The notes beneath the pieces were generated by a model. That model was not told the origin of the DNA. It worked only from the letters and a program-made list of their open reading frames with translations, and did no database searches. Below, piece by piece: positions 1 through 5,898 of a stretch of 8,326 nucleotides of DNA. Both the position numbers and the translations under genes were made by a program. Positions within the stretch are counted from its first letter, which is position 1, and each line of letters begins with the position of its first letter. This DNA is from Streptomyces sp. WM6386 (lineage in GTDB: Bacteria > Actinomycetota > Actinomycetes > Streptomycetales > Streptomycetaceae), in assembly GCF_000972385.1 (NCBI RefSeq), contig NZ_JXTE01000131.1, positions 1-8,326 on the forward strand, written 5' to 3'.

Positions 1-105
1 CGCGTTTCCCTTTCCGGCGGTTCCGACTCTACCAGATCCTTTCGGGCCTGACTCCCAGTCAGAGGGGCTTGCCTTCCCGGCTGTTGGGCCGTTCCGACGT
101 CTCAA

Positions 106-135
106 ACCTTAGCGGATCCTCTCGGCAGTTCCTAA
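106..135 (-). promoter_or_regulatory. Possible second tandem rRNA promoter
   Basis: On the minus strand, TTAGGA (135-130) and TAAGGT (111-106) are separated by 18 bp. The -10 fits the TANRGT pattern and the -35 matches the consensus at four of six positions. It sits in the diverged repeat unit (AGGATC ... GTCGGAAC) whose other copy, nearer the window edge, carries TAGAGT at 31-26 preceded by TGG (an extended -10 form) but has no good -35. Tandem promoters are usual in Streptomyces rRNA operons. These two weaker ones could be active promoters or leader elements. Confidence 0.4.
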
Positions 136-182
136 TCGAGCTGCCGAACCCAAATCGAATTGAATTCGGGCACGCCGAATTC
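122..182 (-). other. Paired hairpins in the rRNA leader
   Basis: Two perfect inverted repeats lie side by side. The first is GAATTCGG/CCGAATTC (162-169 with 175-182; 8-bp stem, 5-nt loop). The second is TCGGCAG/CTGCCGA (122-128 with 141-147; 7-bp stem, 12-nt loop). Further hairpins are GCCGC/GCGGC (217-221 with 226-230) and CTGACT/AGTCAG (48-53 with 57-62). Such density fits a structured, non-coding leader RNA. Roles in processing or antitermination are possible but not shown. Confidence 0.55.
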
Positions 183-277
183 TATCCCGTTGGGAGATCG
201 TGCTGATGGTTTGTGTGCCGCTGATGCGGCGGGAGGCGCTGTCGAAGAACCGTTACGGCTCTGCGGCAACCCGAAGA

Positions 278-306
278 ACTCTACGGATTGCGGAGGAGGC
301 TGTCAA
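278..306 (-). promoter_or_regulatory. Strong housekeeping-type promoter (rRNA P1-like)
   Basis: On the minus strand, TTGACA (306-301) and TAGAGT (283-278) are separated by exactly 17 bp. This is an essentially perfect match to the -35 and -10 elements used by the main vegetative sigma factor in Streptomyces. Transcription would start near position 271 and run leftward. A second TTGACA lies 13 bp upstream (319-314) but has no matching -10 at normal spacing. The octamer CGAAGAAC occurs at 272-279 and again at 243-250, around and downstream of the predicted start. Promoters this close to consensus are rare in Streptomyces and suit a stable RNA operon. Confidence 0.85.
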
Positions 307-338
307 CCAAGCCTGTCAAGATCTTTTCGGGTGACGCG

Positions 339-893
339 TCAGTCCAGGTCACTGAGCCGACCGCCGGCGTCCGGCTGGGCGTGCTCCACCCGACGGAGGA
401 GACGGGTGAGGACGTCGCCGAGGCTGGTCCGCTCCTCCGGGGAGAGGTCCTGAAGGAGATCCTCCTCGAAGACCGTAGCGAGCCGCATGGCCTCCAGCCA
501 CTTCTCGCGCCCCTCGTCCGTCAGCTCCACGATCACGCGGACACGGTTGGACTCGTCCCGCTCCCTGGTGACCAGCCCCTCGGCGACCATCCGGTCGATG
601 CGGTGGGTCATCGCGGCCGGCGTCAGGCCGAGGCCCTTGGCGAGGTCGCTGGGGCCCATTTGGTAGGGGGCGCCTGAGAGAACGAGGGCCTTGAGGACCT
701 CCCACTCCGCGCTGCTGATGCCGAGGGCGGAGGTCTGACGGCCGTAGGCGACGTTCATACGGCGGTTCAGCCGGGACAGCGCCGAGACGATCTGCTCGAC
801 CTGGGGGTCGAGGTCCTGGAACTCGCGCTGGTAGGCGGCGATCTGCTCTTCGAGGGTCGGCTCACTGCCGATGCTGCCGGGGGTGTCACCCAT
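339..893 (-). CDS. MarR family transcriptional regulator
   Basis: The protein is 184 aa, near the usual family length. A long N-terminal helix (about residues 15-50, dimerisation) leads into a winged helix-turn-helix at about 58-125. It includes SAEWEVLKALVLSG, the recognition region LAKGLGLTPAAMTHRIDRM, and the wing segment GLVTRERDESNRVRVIVELTDEG, a hallmark of MarR proteins. A C-terminal helix follows (about 130-175). The start is the ATG at 893; the same frame stays open far upstream but has no ATG nearby. No good ribosome-binding site precedes it, so a leaderless or weakly initiated transcript is possible. It diverges from an MFS transporter, the classic arrangement for a repressor that senses a small phenolic or drug-like ligand and controls itself and the pump. 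The ligand cannot be deduced. Its stop lies only 33 bp before the rRNA promoter -35, with no clear terminator between. Confidence 0.92.
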   Translation of the reverse strand: MGDTPGSIGSEPTLEEQIAAYQREFQDLDPQVEQIVSALSRLNRRMNVAYGRQTSALGISSAEWEVLKALVLSGAPYQMGPSDLAKGLGLTPAAMTHRIDRMVAEGLVTRERDESNRVRVIVELTDEGREKWLEAMRLATVFEEDLLQDLSPEERTSLGDVLTRLLRRVEHAQPDAGGRLSDLD

Positions 894-1022
894 GGGCGGA
901 AGTATCGCACGGGGCTGCTTGGTGTTGAAGTTCTTCTGGGTGTACTGTTTAGGTTCTAACTTTAGCTTTGAAGTCTTCGGTTCTAAGTACTGAGGGACTC
1001 CAACTACCTGATTGAGGTGACC
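894..1022. promoter_or_regulatory. Divergent marR/MFS promoter-operator region
   Basis: Positions 920-1000 are strikingly AT-rich compared with the flanking genes. Several short motifs occur twice: GGTTCTAA (952-959 and 979-986), GTACTG (942-947 and 987-992), and TTGAAG leading into an imperfect inverted repeat GAAG-T(T)-CTTC (927-936 and 970-978). TTAGGTTCTAA (949-959) is itself an inverted repeat of TTAG and CTAA. Such paired, partly symmetric motifs between a MarR gene and its pump are the expected form of operators, and both promoters must lie here. Forward -10-like hexamers include TAGGTT (950-955) and TAGCTT (963-968), but no hexamer pair stands out, so the exact promoters are not called. 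Confidence 0.6.
1014..1020 (+). promoter_or_regulatory. Ribosome-binding site deciding the MFS start
   Basis: GAGGTGA sits 5 nt (counted from GAGG) before the GTG at 1023. It overlaps the alternative in-frame GTG at 1017, which would have no ribosome-binding site of its own. This favours the 1023 start. Confidence 0.6.
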
Positions 1023-2303
1023 GTGACCAGGGCGATGGGCGCAGCGATGCGCCGGATTCACGTGGGTAACGCACTCAGCGCGTTCGGGCTCGGCTTCACC
1101 GTCCCCTACCTGTACGTCTATGTGGCGCAGGTGCGGGGACTGGGAGCCATGACGGCGGGGCTCGTCCTCGCCGTCTTCGCCGTGGCCGCGCTGATCGTGC
1201 TGCCGTTCGCCGGCCGGGCGATCGTGCGGCGGGGCCCGCTTCCGGTGTTGCTCACCGCCTTGGTCACCGCCGCGATCGGTGCGCTGAGCCTGGGACTCGC
1301 GAGCAACGCGACCACCGTGCTGCTGTCGGCGGCCGCGCTCGGCGCCGGGCAGGCCGTGATGCAGCCGGCGCTCGCCACGATGATCGTGGACTGCTCCACC
1401 TCCGAGACCCGCTCCCGTGCCTTCGCGATGCAGTTCTTCCTGCAGAACCTCGGGCTGGGCGTCGGCGGTCTCATCGGCGGTCACCTCGTCGACACGACGA
1501 GCGCCTCCTCCTTCACCCTCCTCTTCGCGATCGAGTCGGCGATGTTCCTGCTGCTGGCCGTGGTGATGGCGACCGTACGGATACCGCACTCGCCGCAGAT
1601 CGGGGACGCTCCCGCCGGTTCGACGAAGGGCAGCTGGAAGCAGCTCCTGGGGAACCGGGCCATGGTGCAGCTGTGCGTCCTGGGCTTCGTGCTGTTCTTC
1701 GCTTGTTACGGCCAGTTCGAGTCGGGCCTGGCCGCGTACGGCGTCGAGGCCGCCGGGATCTCCACCTCCGCACTGGGGTCGGCGCTGGCCGCCAACACCG
1801 CGATGATCGTCATCGCGCAGTTCGCCGTACTGAAGTTCGTCGAGCGGCGTCGGCGCTCCAGGGTGATCGCCGCGGTCGGCGTCATCTGGGCCGTCGCGTG
1901 GATCACCGCCGGTTACGCCGGTCTCGGCCACACCAGCCAGGCCATGGCCACGGCCGCGTTCGTCTCGACGTACGCCCTCTTCGGTCTGGGCGAGGCGATG
2001 CTGTCCCCGACCGTCGCTCCCCTGGTCGCCGATCTCGCCCCCAGCGGGATGGCCGGCCAGTACAACTCGGCCTTCGCCCTGGTCAAGCAGCTCGCTCTGG
2101 CGGTGGGCCCGGCGGTGGGCGGTCCGATGGGCGCCTCGTTGCACGCGCCATACATCGTGATGTTCCTGGTGTTCTCGGTGGGCATCACGTTCCTGGGCCT
2201 GAGGCTCGGACGGCAGCTCACCGCGGTACAGGACCACCCGTGGCGAGCAAGGAGCCGAGTGGTGGCGAAGGGTGGAGCGACGGTGGAGTCCGTCGCCGCG
2301 TAA
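1023..2303 (+). CDS. MFS transporter, probable drug efflux pump
   Basis: The protein is 426 aa, typical of the 12-helix major facilitator superfamily. Hydrophobic segments run from about residue 10 to 395. A loop after TM2 (PFAGRAIVRRGPLPV, about 62-76) matches MFS motif A between TM2 and TM3. A charged central loop (about 190-210, HSPQIGDAPAGSTKGSWKQL) divides the two six-helix halves. The first half includes GLGVGGLIGGHLVD; the second includes LFGLGEAMLSPTVAPLVADLAP and the TM11-like AVGPAVGGPMGASL. A cytoplasmic basic tail ends the protein. It should act at the cytoplasmic membrane as a proton-driven exporter. The start is GTG 1023, chosen from the ribosome-binding site; GTG 1017 and ATG 1035 are alternatives. 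Divergence from a MarR gene suggests ligand-induced derepression. The substrate is unknown, and an import role cannot be excluded. Confidence 0.9.
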   Translation: MTRAMGAAMRRIHVGNALSAFGLGFTVPYLYVYVAQVRGLGAMTAGLVLAVFAVAALIVLPFAGRAIVRRGPLPVLLTALVTAAIGALSLGLASNATTVLLSAAALGAGQAVMQPALATMIVDCSTSETRSRAFAMQFFLQNLGLGVGGLIGGHLVDTTSASSFTLLFAIESAMFLLLAVVMATVRIPHSPQIGDAPAGSTKGSWKQLLGNRAMVQLCVLGFVLFFACYGQFESGLAAYGVEAAGISTSALGSALAANTAMIVIAQFAVLKFVERRRRSRVIAAVGVIWAVAWITAGYAGLGHTSQAMATAAFVSTYALFGLGEAMLSPTVAPLVADLAPSGMAGQYNSAFALVKQLALAVGPAVGGPMGASLHAPYIVMFLVFSVGITFLGLRLGRQLTAVQDHPWRARSRVVAKGGATVESVAA

Positions 2304-2305
2304 GC

Positions 2306-2329
2306 GGGGCGCCCCTTCAGGGGCGCCCC
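2306..2329. terminator. Bidirectional terminator between convergent genes
   Basis: GGGGCGCCCC, TTCA, GGGGCGCCCC forms a perfect 10-bp stem with a 4-nt loop. It begins 2 bases after the MFS stop codon and touches the final base of the phosphatase stop codon on the other strand. It has no T-run, which is common for Streptomyces terminators. The symmetry means both strands fold equally well, so it can end both transcripts. Confidence 0.85.
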
Positions 2330-3969
2330 TACCCCTTGGGCAGCACGAACTCGCACCAGACCGCCTTCCCGCCCCCCGGCGTCCGACGCGACCCCCAGTT
2401 CGAGGCGATCGTCGCCACGATGGCGATGCCCCGACCGGACTCGTCACCGGGCTCGGCTCGCCGCCGCCGGGGCAGGTGATCGTCCCCGTCAGTCACCTCG
2501 ATGATCAACCGTCGGTCCGTCCGGCGCAGCCGCAACCGCATCGGGGGCGTTCCGTGCTGAAGCGAGTTGGCGACCAGCTCACTCGCCGCCAGCACCCCCA
2601 GGTCATGCAGCTCCGCCGGGAACCGCCAACTGGTCAGCACGCCGGAGGCGAACGCACGGGCGCGTGGGGCCGCCTCGATGCCGCCCAGGAGTTCCAGCGC
2701 GGCATTGCGGAAGAGGTCGCTGTCGGGGCCCGTGCGGGCGGGGTGCTGGAGGACCAGGACCGCCACGTCGTCGTCGTGGTCGGCGGTGACGCCGGCCGAG
2801 CGGACGAGGCGGTCGCAGACGACCTGGGGTGTCCCGGTCGCGCCGGACAGGGCGCGCTCCAGGGAGGCGATGCCCTCGTCCAGGTCTTCGTCACGACGTT
2901 CGACGAGACCGTCCGTGTAGAGGACGGCCGTGGAGCCGGGGCCGAGCGGGATCGAACCCGACGCGTGCATCCATCCGCCGGTGCCGAGCGGGGGGCCCGT
3001 CGGTTCGTCGGCGCGCAGCACCGCCCCGCTCTCGTCGCGGACGAGGATCGGGAGGTGGCCGGCGCTGGCGTACACCAGTCGGCCTTCGTTGGGGTCATGG
3101 ATGGCGTACACGCACGTGGCGATCTGGTTGGCGTCGATCTCCGCGGCCAGGCCGTCGAGGAGTTGGAGGATCTCGTGCGGGGGGAGGTCGAGGCGGGCGT
3201 ACGCCCTGACGGCCGTACGCAATTGGCCCATGACCGCTGCCGCGCGGACTCCCCTGCCCATCACGTCGCCGATGACCAAGGCCGTGCGGCCGCCGCCGAG
3301 GGTGATGACGTCGTACCAGTCGCCGCCGACCGCGGCCTCGGTGCCGCCTGGCTGGTAGGTGGCGGCGATGCGGAGGTCGTCGGGTTCCTCCAGGACCTGG
3401 GGGAGCAAGGAGCGCTGGAGGGTCACGGCCGTCTCGCGCTGGCGGCGTTCGCTGGCTCTGAGGCGTTCCGCGGCTTCGGCGTGGTCGGTGACGTCCGTCG
3501 CGAAGACCAGGACGCCTCCGGTGTCGCCCTCCGTCACCGGGGTGCAGGTGAAGGTGTAGGAGTGGCCGTCGGGGGCCTTGCGGGACTTGACCGTGCGCGG
3601 CTTGCCGCTGCGCAGGACCTGGTCGAGGAGGGGGAGGAGGCCGATCTCGTCGAGCTCCGGGAGGGCTTCGCGGGCGGGTGCGCCGGGGTTTCGTACGCCG
3701 AAGGCCGTCACATAGGCGTCGTTGACGTAGGCGAGGCGGTGGTCGGTGCCGTGGACGAGGGCGACGAGCGCCGGGACGCGGTCGAGTACCTCGCGCACGG
3801 GGAGTTCGTCGACGCCGGGCACGGGCGGTGCTTCGTCGGTGAGTTGTTCGGCGCGGGCAGCGGGTACGGCGCCCTCCCCGAGTCGGTCGGGGGTGACCGG
3901 GTGGTCGGTCCGCGCTGCGGCGCGGCGCTGTGTTCCGGGGAGCCGGGCGCTCCAGCGCGTGAAGTTCAC
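2329..3969 (-). CDS. PAS - PP2C (SpoIIE-type) phosphatase - HATPase regulatory protein
   Basis: The protein is 546 aa, soluble, with three domains. A PAS-like sensor (about residues 57-163, containing LVHGTDHRLAYVNDAYVTAFG) comes first. A short helical linker follows (about 164-195; ASERRQRETAVTLQRSLLPQ). The PP2C/SpoIIE phosphatase domain (about 196-410) has metal-binding motifs GGDWYDV (215-221), GDVMGRG (234-240), LYTDGLVE (350-357) and DDDVAVLVLQ (399-408). An RsbW/SpoIIAB-like ATP-binding domain (about 436-543) has N-box ELVANSLQHG, VTDGD and GRGIAIV. Family members dephosphorylate STAS-domain anti-anti-sigma factors, while the HATPase domain resembles their kinases. No STAS gene is present here. 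The start is GTG 3969, preceded by AAGGA at short spacing; the upstream in-frame GTG at 4050 would add 27 residues. The frame is open to 4191, overlapping the dehydrogenase gene. Confidence 0.92.
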   Translation of the reverse strand: MNFTRWSARLPGTQRRAAARTDHPVTPDRLGEGAVPAARAEQLTDEAPPVPGVDELPVREVLDRVPALVALVHGTDHRLAYVNDAYVTAFGVRNPGAPAREALPELDEIGLLPLLDQVLRSGKPRTVKSRKAPDGHSYTFTCTPVTEGDTGGVLVFATDVTDHAEAAERLRASERRQRETAVTLQRSLLPQVLEEPDDLRIAATYQPGGTEAAVGGDWYDVITLGGGRTALVIGDVMGRGVRAAAVMGQLRTAVRAYARLDLPPHEILQLLDGLAAEIDANQIATCVYAIHDPNEGRLVYASAGHLPILVRDESGAVLRADEPTGPPLGTGGWMHASGSIPLGPGSTAVLYTDGLVERRDEDLDEGIASLERALSGATGTPQVVCDRLVRSAGVTADHDDDVAVLVLQHPARTGPDSDLFRNAALELLGGIEAAPRARAFASGVLTSWRFPAELHDLGVLAASELVANSLQHGTPPMRLRLRRTDRRLIIEVTDGDDHLPRRRRAEPGDESGRGIAIVATIASNWGSRRTPGGGKAVWCEFVLPKG

Positions 3970-4141
3970 GAATCCTTGCCTCGTGTCGTCGTCTTCGGCC
4001 GGCTCCGGACCCGGCCTGGGGTCCTCTGGGTGCGGAGAGCGGGCGTCCACCCGTCCTGGGTCGGGGATCAGTGTGGCAGTGTGGCCGACCGGGTCGACAT
4101 CCGTCAGACGCCTACCTTGCCGATGGAGTTCCTGGGTCCGG
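3970..4141 (-). promoter_or_regulatory. Spacer between dehydrogenase and phosphatase genes
   Basis: This 172-bp gap on the minus strand probably contains the phosphatase promoter, because a hairpin over the end of the upstream dehydrogenase gene should limit read-through. I found no convincing -35/-10 pair. CACACTG occurs twice in close succession on the minus strand (around 4083-4068). The phosphatase frame is open across the gap, so some of it may be coding if an upstream start is used. Confidence 0.3.
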
Positions 4142-5554
4142 TCAGGACGACCCCTTCGGGTCGTTCGTGGGGTCCTGAGGAGGCTTTCCACCGGCCGCGA
4201 GTTCGAACTCCGCTCGGGGATGTTCGAGGGAACCCAGCGAGACGATCTCCCTTTTGAAGAGCCCGGACAGCGTCCATTCGGCCAGGACGCGGGCCTTGCG
4301 GTTGAAGGTGGGCACCCTGCTGAGGTGGTAGACGCGGTGCATGAACCAGGCAGGGTAGCCCTTCAGCTTGCGTCCATAGACGTGTGCGACACCTTTGTGG
4401 AGGCCCAGGGAGGCCACCGAGCCGACGTATTTGTGGGAGTACGTCTCCAGCTCCTCGCCCCGTAGCGCGTGCGCGATGTTGTCGCCGAGGACCTTGGCCT
4501 GGCGTACCGCGTGCTGGGCGTTGGGGGCGGTCTCCCTGCCGGGTTCGGCGACCGTCACATCGGGGACGGCGGCGGCGTCCCCGGCCGCCCACGCGTGCGT
4601 GGCGCCCTCGACGGTGAGCTGGGGGGTGCATTTCAGCCGACCTCGGTCCGTGAGCGGGAGGTCGCTGGCGGCGAGGATCGGGTGGGGTTTGACGCCGGCG
4701 GTCCACACGACCGTACGGGTCGGGAAGCGGGCGCCGTCGCTGAGGACGGCCACGCGGTCGGCGCAGGATTCGAGGCGGGTGTTCAGGCGTACGTCGATGT
4801 TGCGGCGGCGCAGTTCGGTGACGGTGTAGCGGCCCATCTCCTCGCCGACCTCGGGGAGGATGCGTTCGGAGGCCTCCACGAGGATCCACTTCATGTCCTC
4901 GGGCTGGACGTTGTGGTAGTACCGCGCGGTGTAGCGGGCCATGTCCTCGAGTTCGCCGAGCGCCTCCACGCCCGCGTAGCCGCCGCCGACGAAGACGAAG
5001 GTGAGGGCCGCGTCGCGGATCGCGGGGTCGCGGGTGGAGGAGGCGATGTCCATCTGCTCGATGACGTGGTTGCGCAGGCCGATGGCCTCCTCGACGGTCT
5101 TGAAGCCGATGGCGTGGTCGGCGAGGCCGGGGATGGGCAGGGTGCGGGAGATCGAGCCGGGGGCGAGGACGAGTTCGTCGTACGTCAGCTGCCGGGCGCC
5201 CGTTCCTTCTTCCTCGGTGGCGAGGGTGGTGACGGTCGCGGTGCGTTTGGCGTGGTCGATGGCGGTGGCCTCGCCGATGACGACATGGCACTGGTCCAGG
5301 ACGCGGCGCAGGGGGACGACCACATGCCGGGGGGAGATGGAGCCGGCGGCCGCTTCGGGAAGGAAGGGCTGATAGGTCATGTACGGGTCGGGGGTGACGA
5401 CCGTGATCTCGACGTCGCCGCGCCTCAGTTCCTCTTTCAGCCTCCGCTGAAGACGCAGGGCCGTGTACATCCCGACGTAGCCGCCACCGACAACGAGAAT
5501 GCGCGCGCGTTCCTTCACCACCCCATGACGCACCCGACGCTTGAGTTTGTCCAC
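4142..5554 (-). CDS. ndh: Type II NADH dehydrogenase (NAD(P)/FAD-dependent oxidoreductase)
   Basis: The enzyme should pass electrons from NADH through FAD to membrane quinone (menaquinone in actinomycetes) without pumping protons. With the GTG start at 5554 it is 470 aa. An FAD-binding Rossmann motif ILVVGGGYVGMYTALRL (about residues 19-35) is followed by YMTYQPFLPEAAAGSISPRHVVVPLRR, characteristic of these enzymes. A second GGGYAGVE motif for NADH lies at about 190-197, the FAD signature WAAGDAA at about 322, and the quinone-site-like APNAQHAVRQA at about 343. A C-terminal membrane-contacting region (about 400-436, YPAWFMHRVYHL ... WTLSGLFKREIVSLG) is normal. The start is uncertain: GTG codons at 5554, 5530, 5521 and 5518 all precede the FAD motif and none has a good ribosome-binding site. 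A TTG at 5671 is less likely. The basic segment DKLKRRVRHGVVKERAR would then be an N-terminal tail. Confidence 0.9.
   Translation of the reverse strand: MDKLKRRVRHGVVKERARILVVGGGYVGMYTALRLQRRLKEELRRGDVEITVVTPDPYMTYQPFLPEAAAGSISPRHVVVPLRRVLDQCHVVIGEATAIDHAKRTATVTTLATEEEGTGARQLTYDELVLAPGSISRTLPIPGLADHAIGFKTVEEAIGLRNHVIEQMDIASSTRDPAIRDAALTFVFVGGGYAGVEALGELEDMARYTARYYHNVQPEDMKWILVEASERILPEVGEEMGRYTVTELRRRNIDVRLNTRLESCADRVAVLSDGARFPTRTVVWTAGVKPHPILAASDLPLTDRGRLKCTPQLTVEGATHAWAAGDAAAVPDVTVAEPGRETAPNAQHAVRQAKVLGDNIAHALRGEELETYSHKYVGSVASLGLHKGVAHVYGRKLKGYPAWFMHRVYHLSRVPTFNRKARVLAEWTLSGLFKREIVSLGSLEHPRAEFELAAGGKPPQDPTNDPKGSS
4147..4164 (-). terminator. Terminator-like hairpin over the 3' end of ndh
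   Basis: ACGACCC and GGGTCGT form a perfect 7-bp stem with a 4-nt loop (GAAG on the minus strand). It covers the codons for the last residues (DPKGSS) and ends just before the stop codon. It has no U-run. It could end the transcript after translation clears it, or protect the mRNA 3' end. Confidence 0.45.
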
Positions 5555-5898
5555 AGCCCCGGCAATTTGTGTGACCGCGCGTTTCGCGCGAGCGGGGTTG
5601 GCCGAATCGGCGGCGTACGGGGAAGGTTTGCAGGTCAGCGAGTGTGCGCCGGGGGTCCTGAGGGGGTGCAATCGGGACGTATGCGACCCGTACTCCGATC
5701 GGGGGGCGCTCCGTGCGGAACCTGCCCCTTCTGAATTGACCCCCTCTCAACTATGTTCGTGTGTCGACGGGGTGTAGGGGGATGCACTCATCGGATCCGC
5801 GACGGGCGGTCCGTGAAGCGGTTTGTTCCCCATAGCGCTCCGGCTTTCAGTGGCGGGGAAAGTCTCCGGGGGGAGACGTCATTACCGGGGGATCGCTT
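5555..5898. promoter_or_regulatory. Divergent ndh/tetR intergenic region
   Basis: About 345 bp lie between the ndh start and the TetR start. Promoters for both genes should be here, but I could not identify a trustworthy -35/-10 pair on either strand. A CGCGCG-TTT-CGCGCG hairpin lies at 5576-5590, close to the possible ndh starts. A 16-bp inverted repeat, GTCTCC-GGGG-GGAGAC (5862-5877), lies 21 bp before the TetR start and could be an operator for autoregulation or a 5' leader hairpin. The part between 5555 and 5671 stays open in the ndh frame, but its third codon positions are not strongly GC-biased, which argues against coding. Confidence 0.45.

Larger units (their letters stand above)
1..319 (-). 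promoter_or_regulatory. rRNA operon promoter and leader region (16S gene beyond left edge)
   Basis: These roughly 320 bases have no credible reading frame and are visibly less GC-rich than the flanking genes. On the minus strand they carry a near-consensus promoter, then a series of hairpins. Two related units follow, each with AGGATC, a TANRGT-type -10-like hexamer and GTCGGAAC (around 121-91 and 40-20). The last minus-strand bases before the edge (GGAACCGCCGGAAAGGGAAA) resemble the leader sequences I recall from Streptomyces rRNA operons, which have several tandem promoters ahead of 16S. I therefore infer that an rRNA operon begins here and is transcribed leftward out of the window. The 16S sequence itself is not visible, so the assignment rests on promoter form and remembered leader similarity. 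Confidence 0.8.

Noticed and set aside
1..338. A tRNA or tmRNA gene in the left non-coding region.
   Set aside because: No T-loop, CCA end or cloverleaf arrangement could be found on either strand. The promoter and leader interpretation explains the region better.
160..453. A short plus-strand frame starting with TTG in the left non-coding region.
   Set aside because: It runs into the antisense strand of marR, lacks GC bias at third positions in its first half, and overlaps the rRNA promoter.
894..2447. The marR frame stays open far upstream, antisense to the whole MFS gene, giving a possible protein of about 700 aa.
   Set aside because: The extension is low-complexity, rich in Arg, Gly and His, and is a by-product of the MFS gene's codon bias. 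Only the last 184 residues look like a real protein.
2272..4257. A long plus-strand frame opposite the phosphatase gene.
   Set aside because: It is an antisense shadow of a gene with clear domain motifs, with no recognisable domain of its own.
5565..5591. A Rex-type redox operator near the ndh start (TTGTGTGACC ... TTTCGCGCG).
   Set aside because: Rex regulation of ndh is plausible in Streptomyces, but the second half-site does not match TTCACA and the hairpin is simply CG repeats.
4469..5734. A long plus-strand frame opposite ndh.
   Set aside because: Its composition (runs of Gly, Asp, Val) is typical of the reverse frame of a high-GC gene, and ndh is unambiguous.
4104..5750. A second minus-strand frame of over 500 codons overlapping ndh.
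   Set aside because: It is Arg/Pro/His-rich frame-shifted translation of ndh, with no domain structure.
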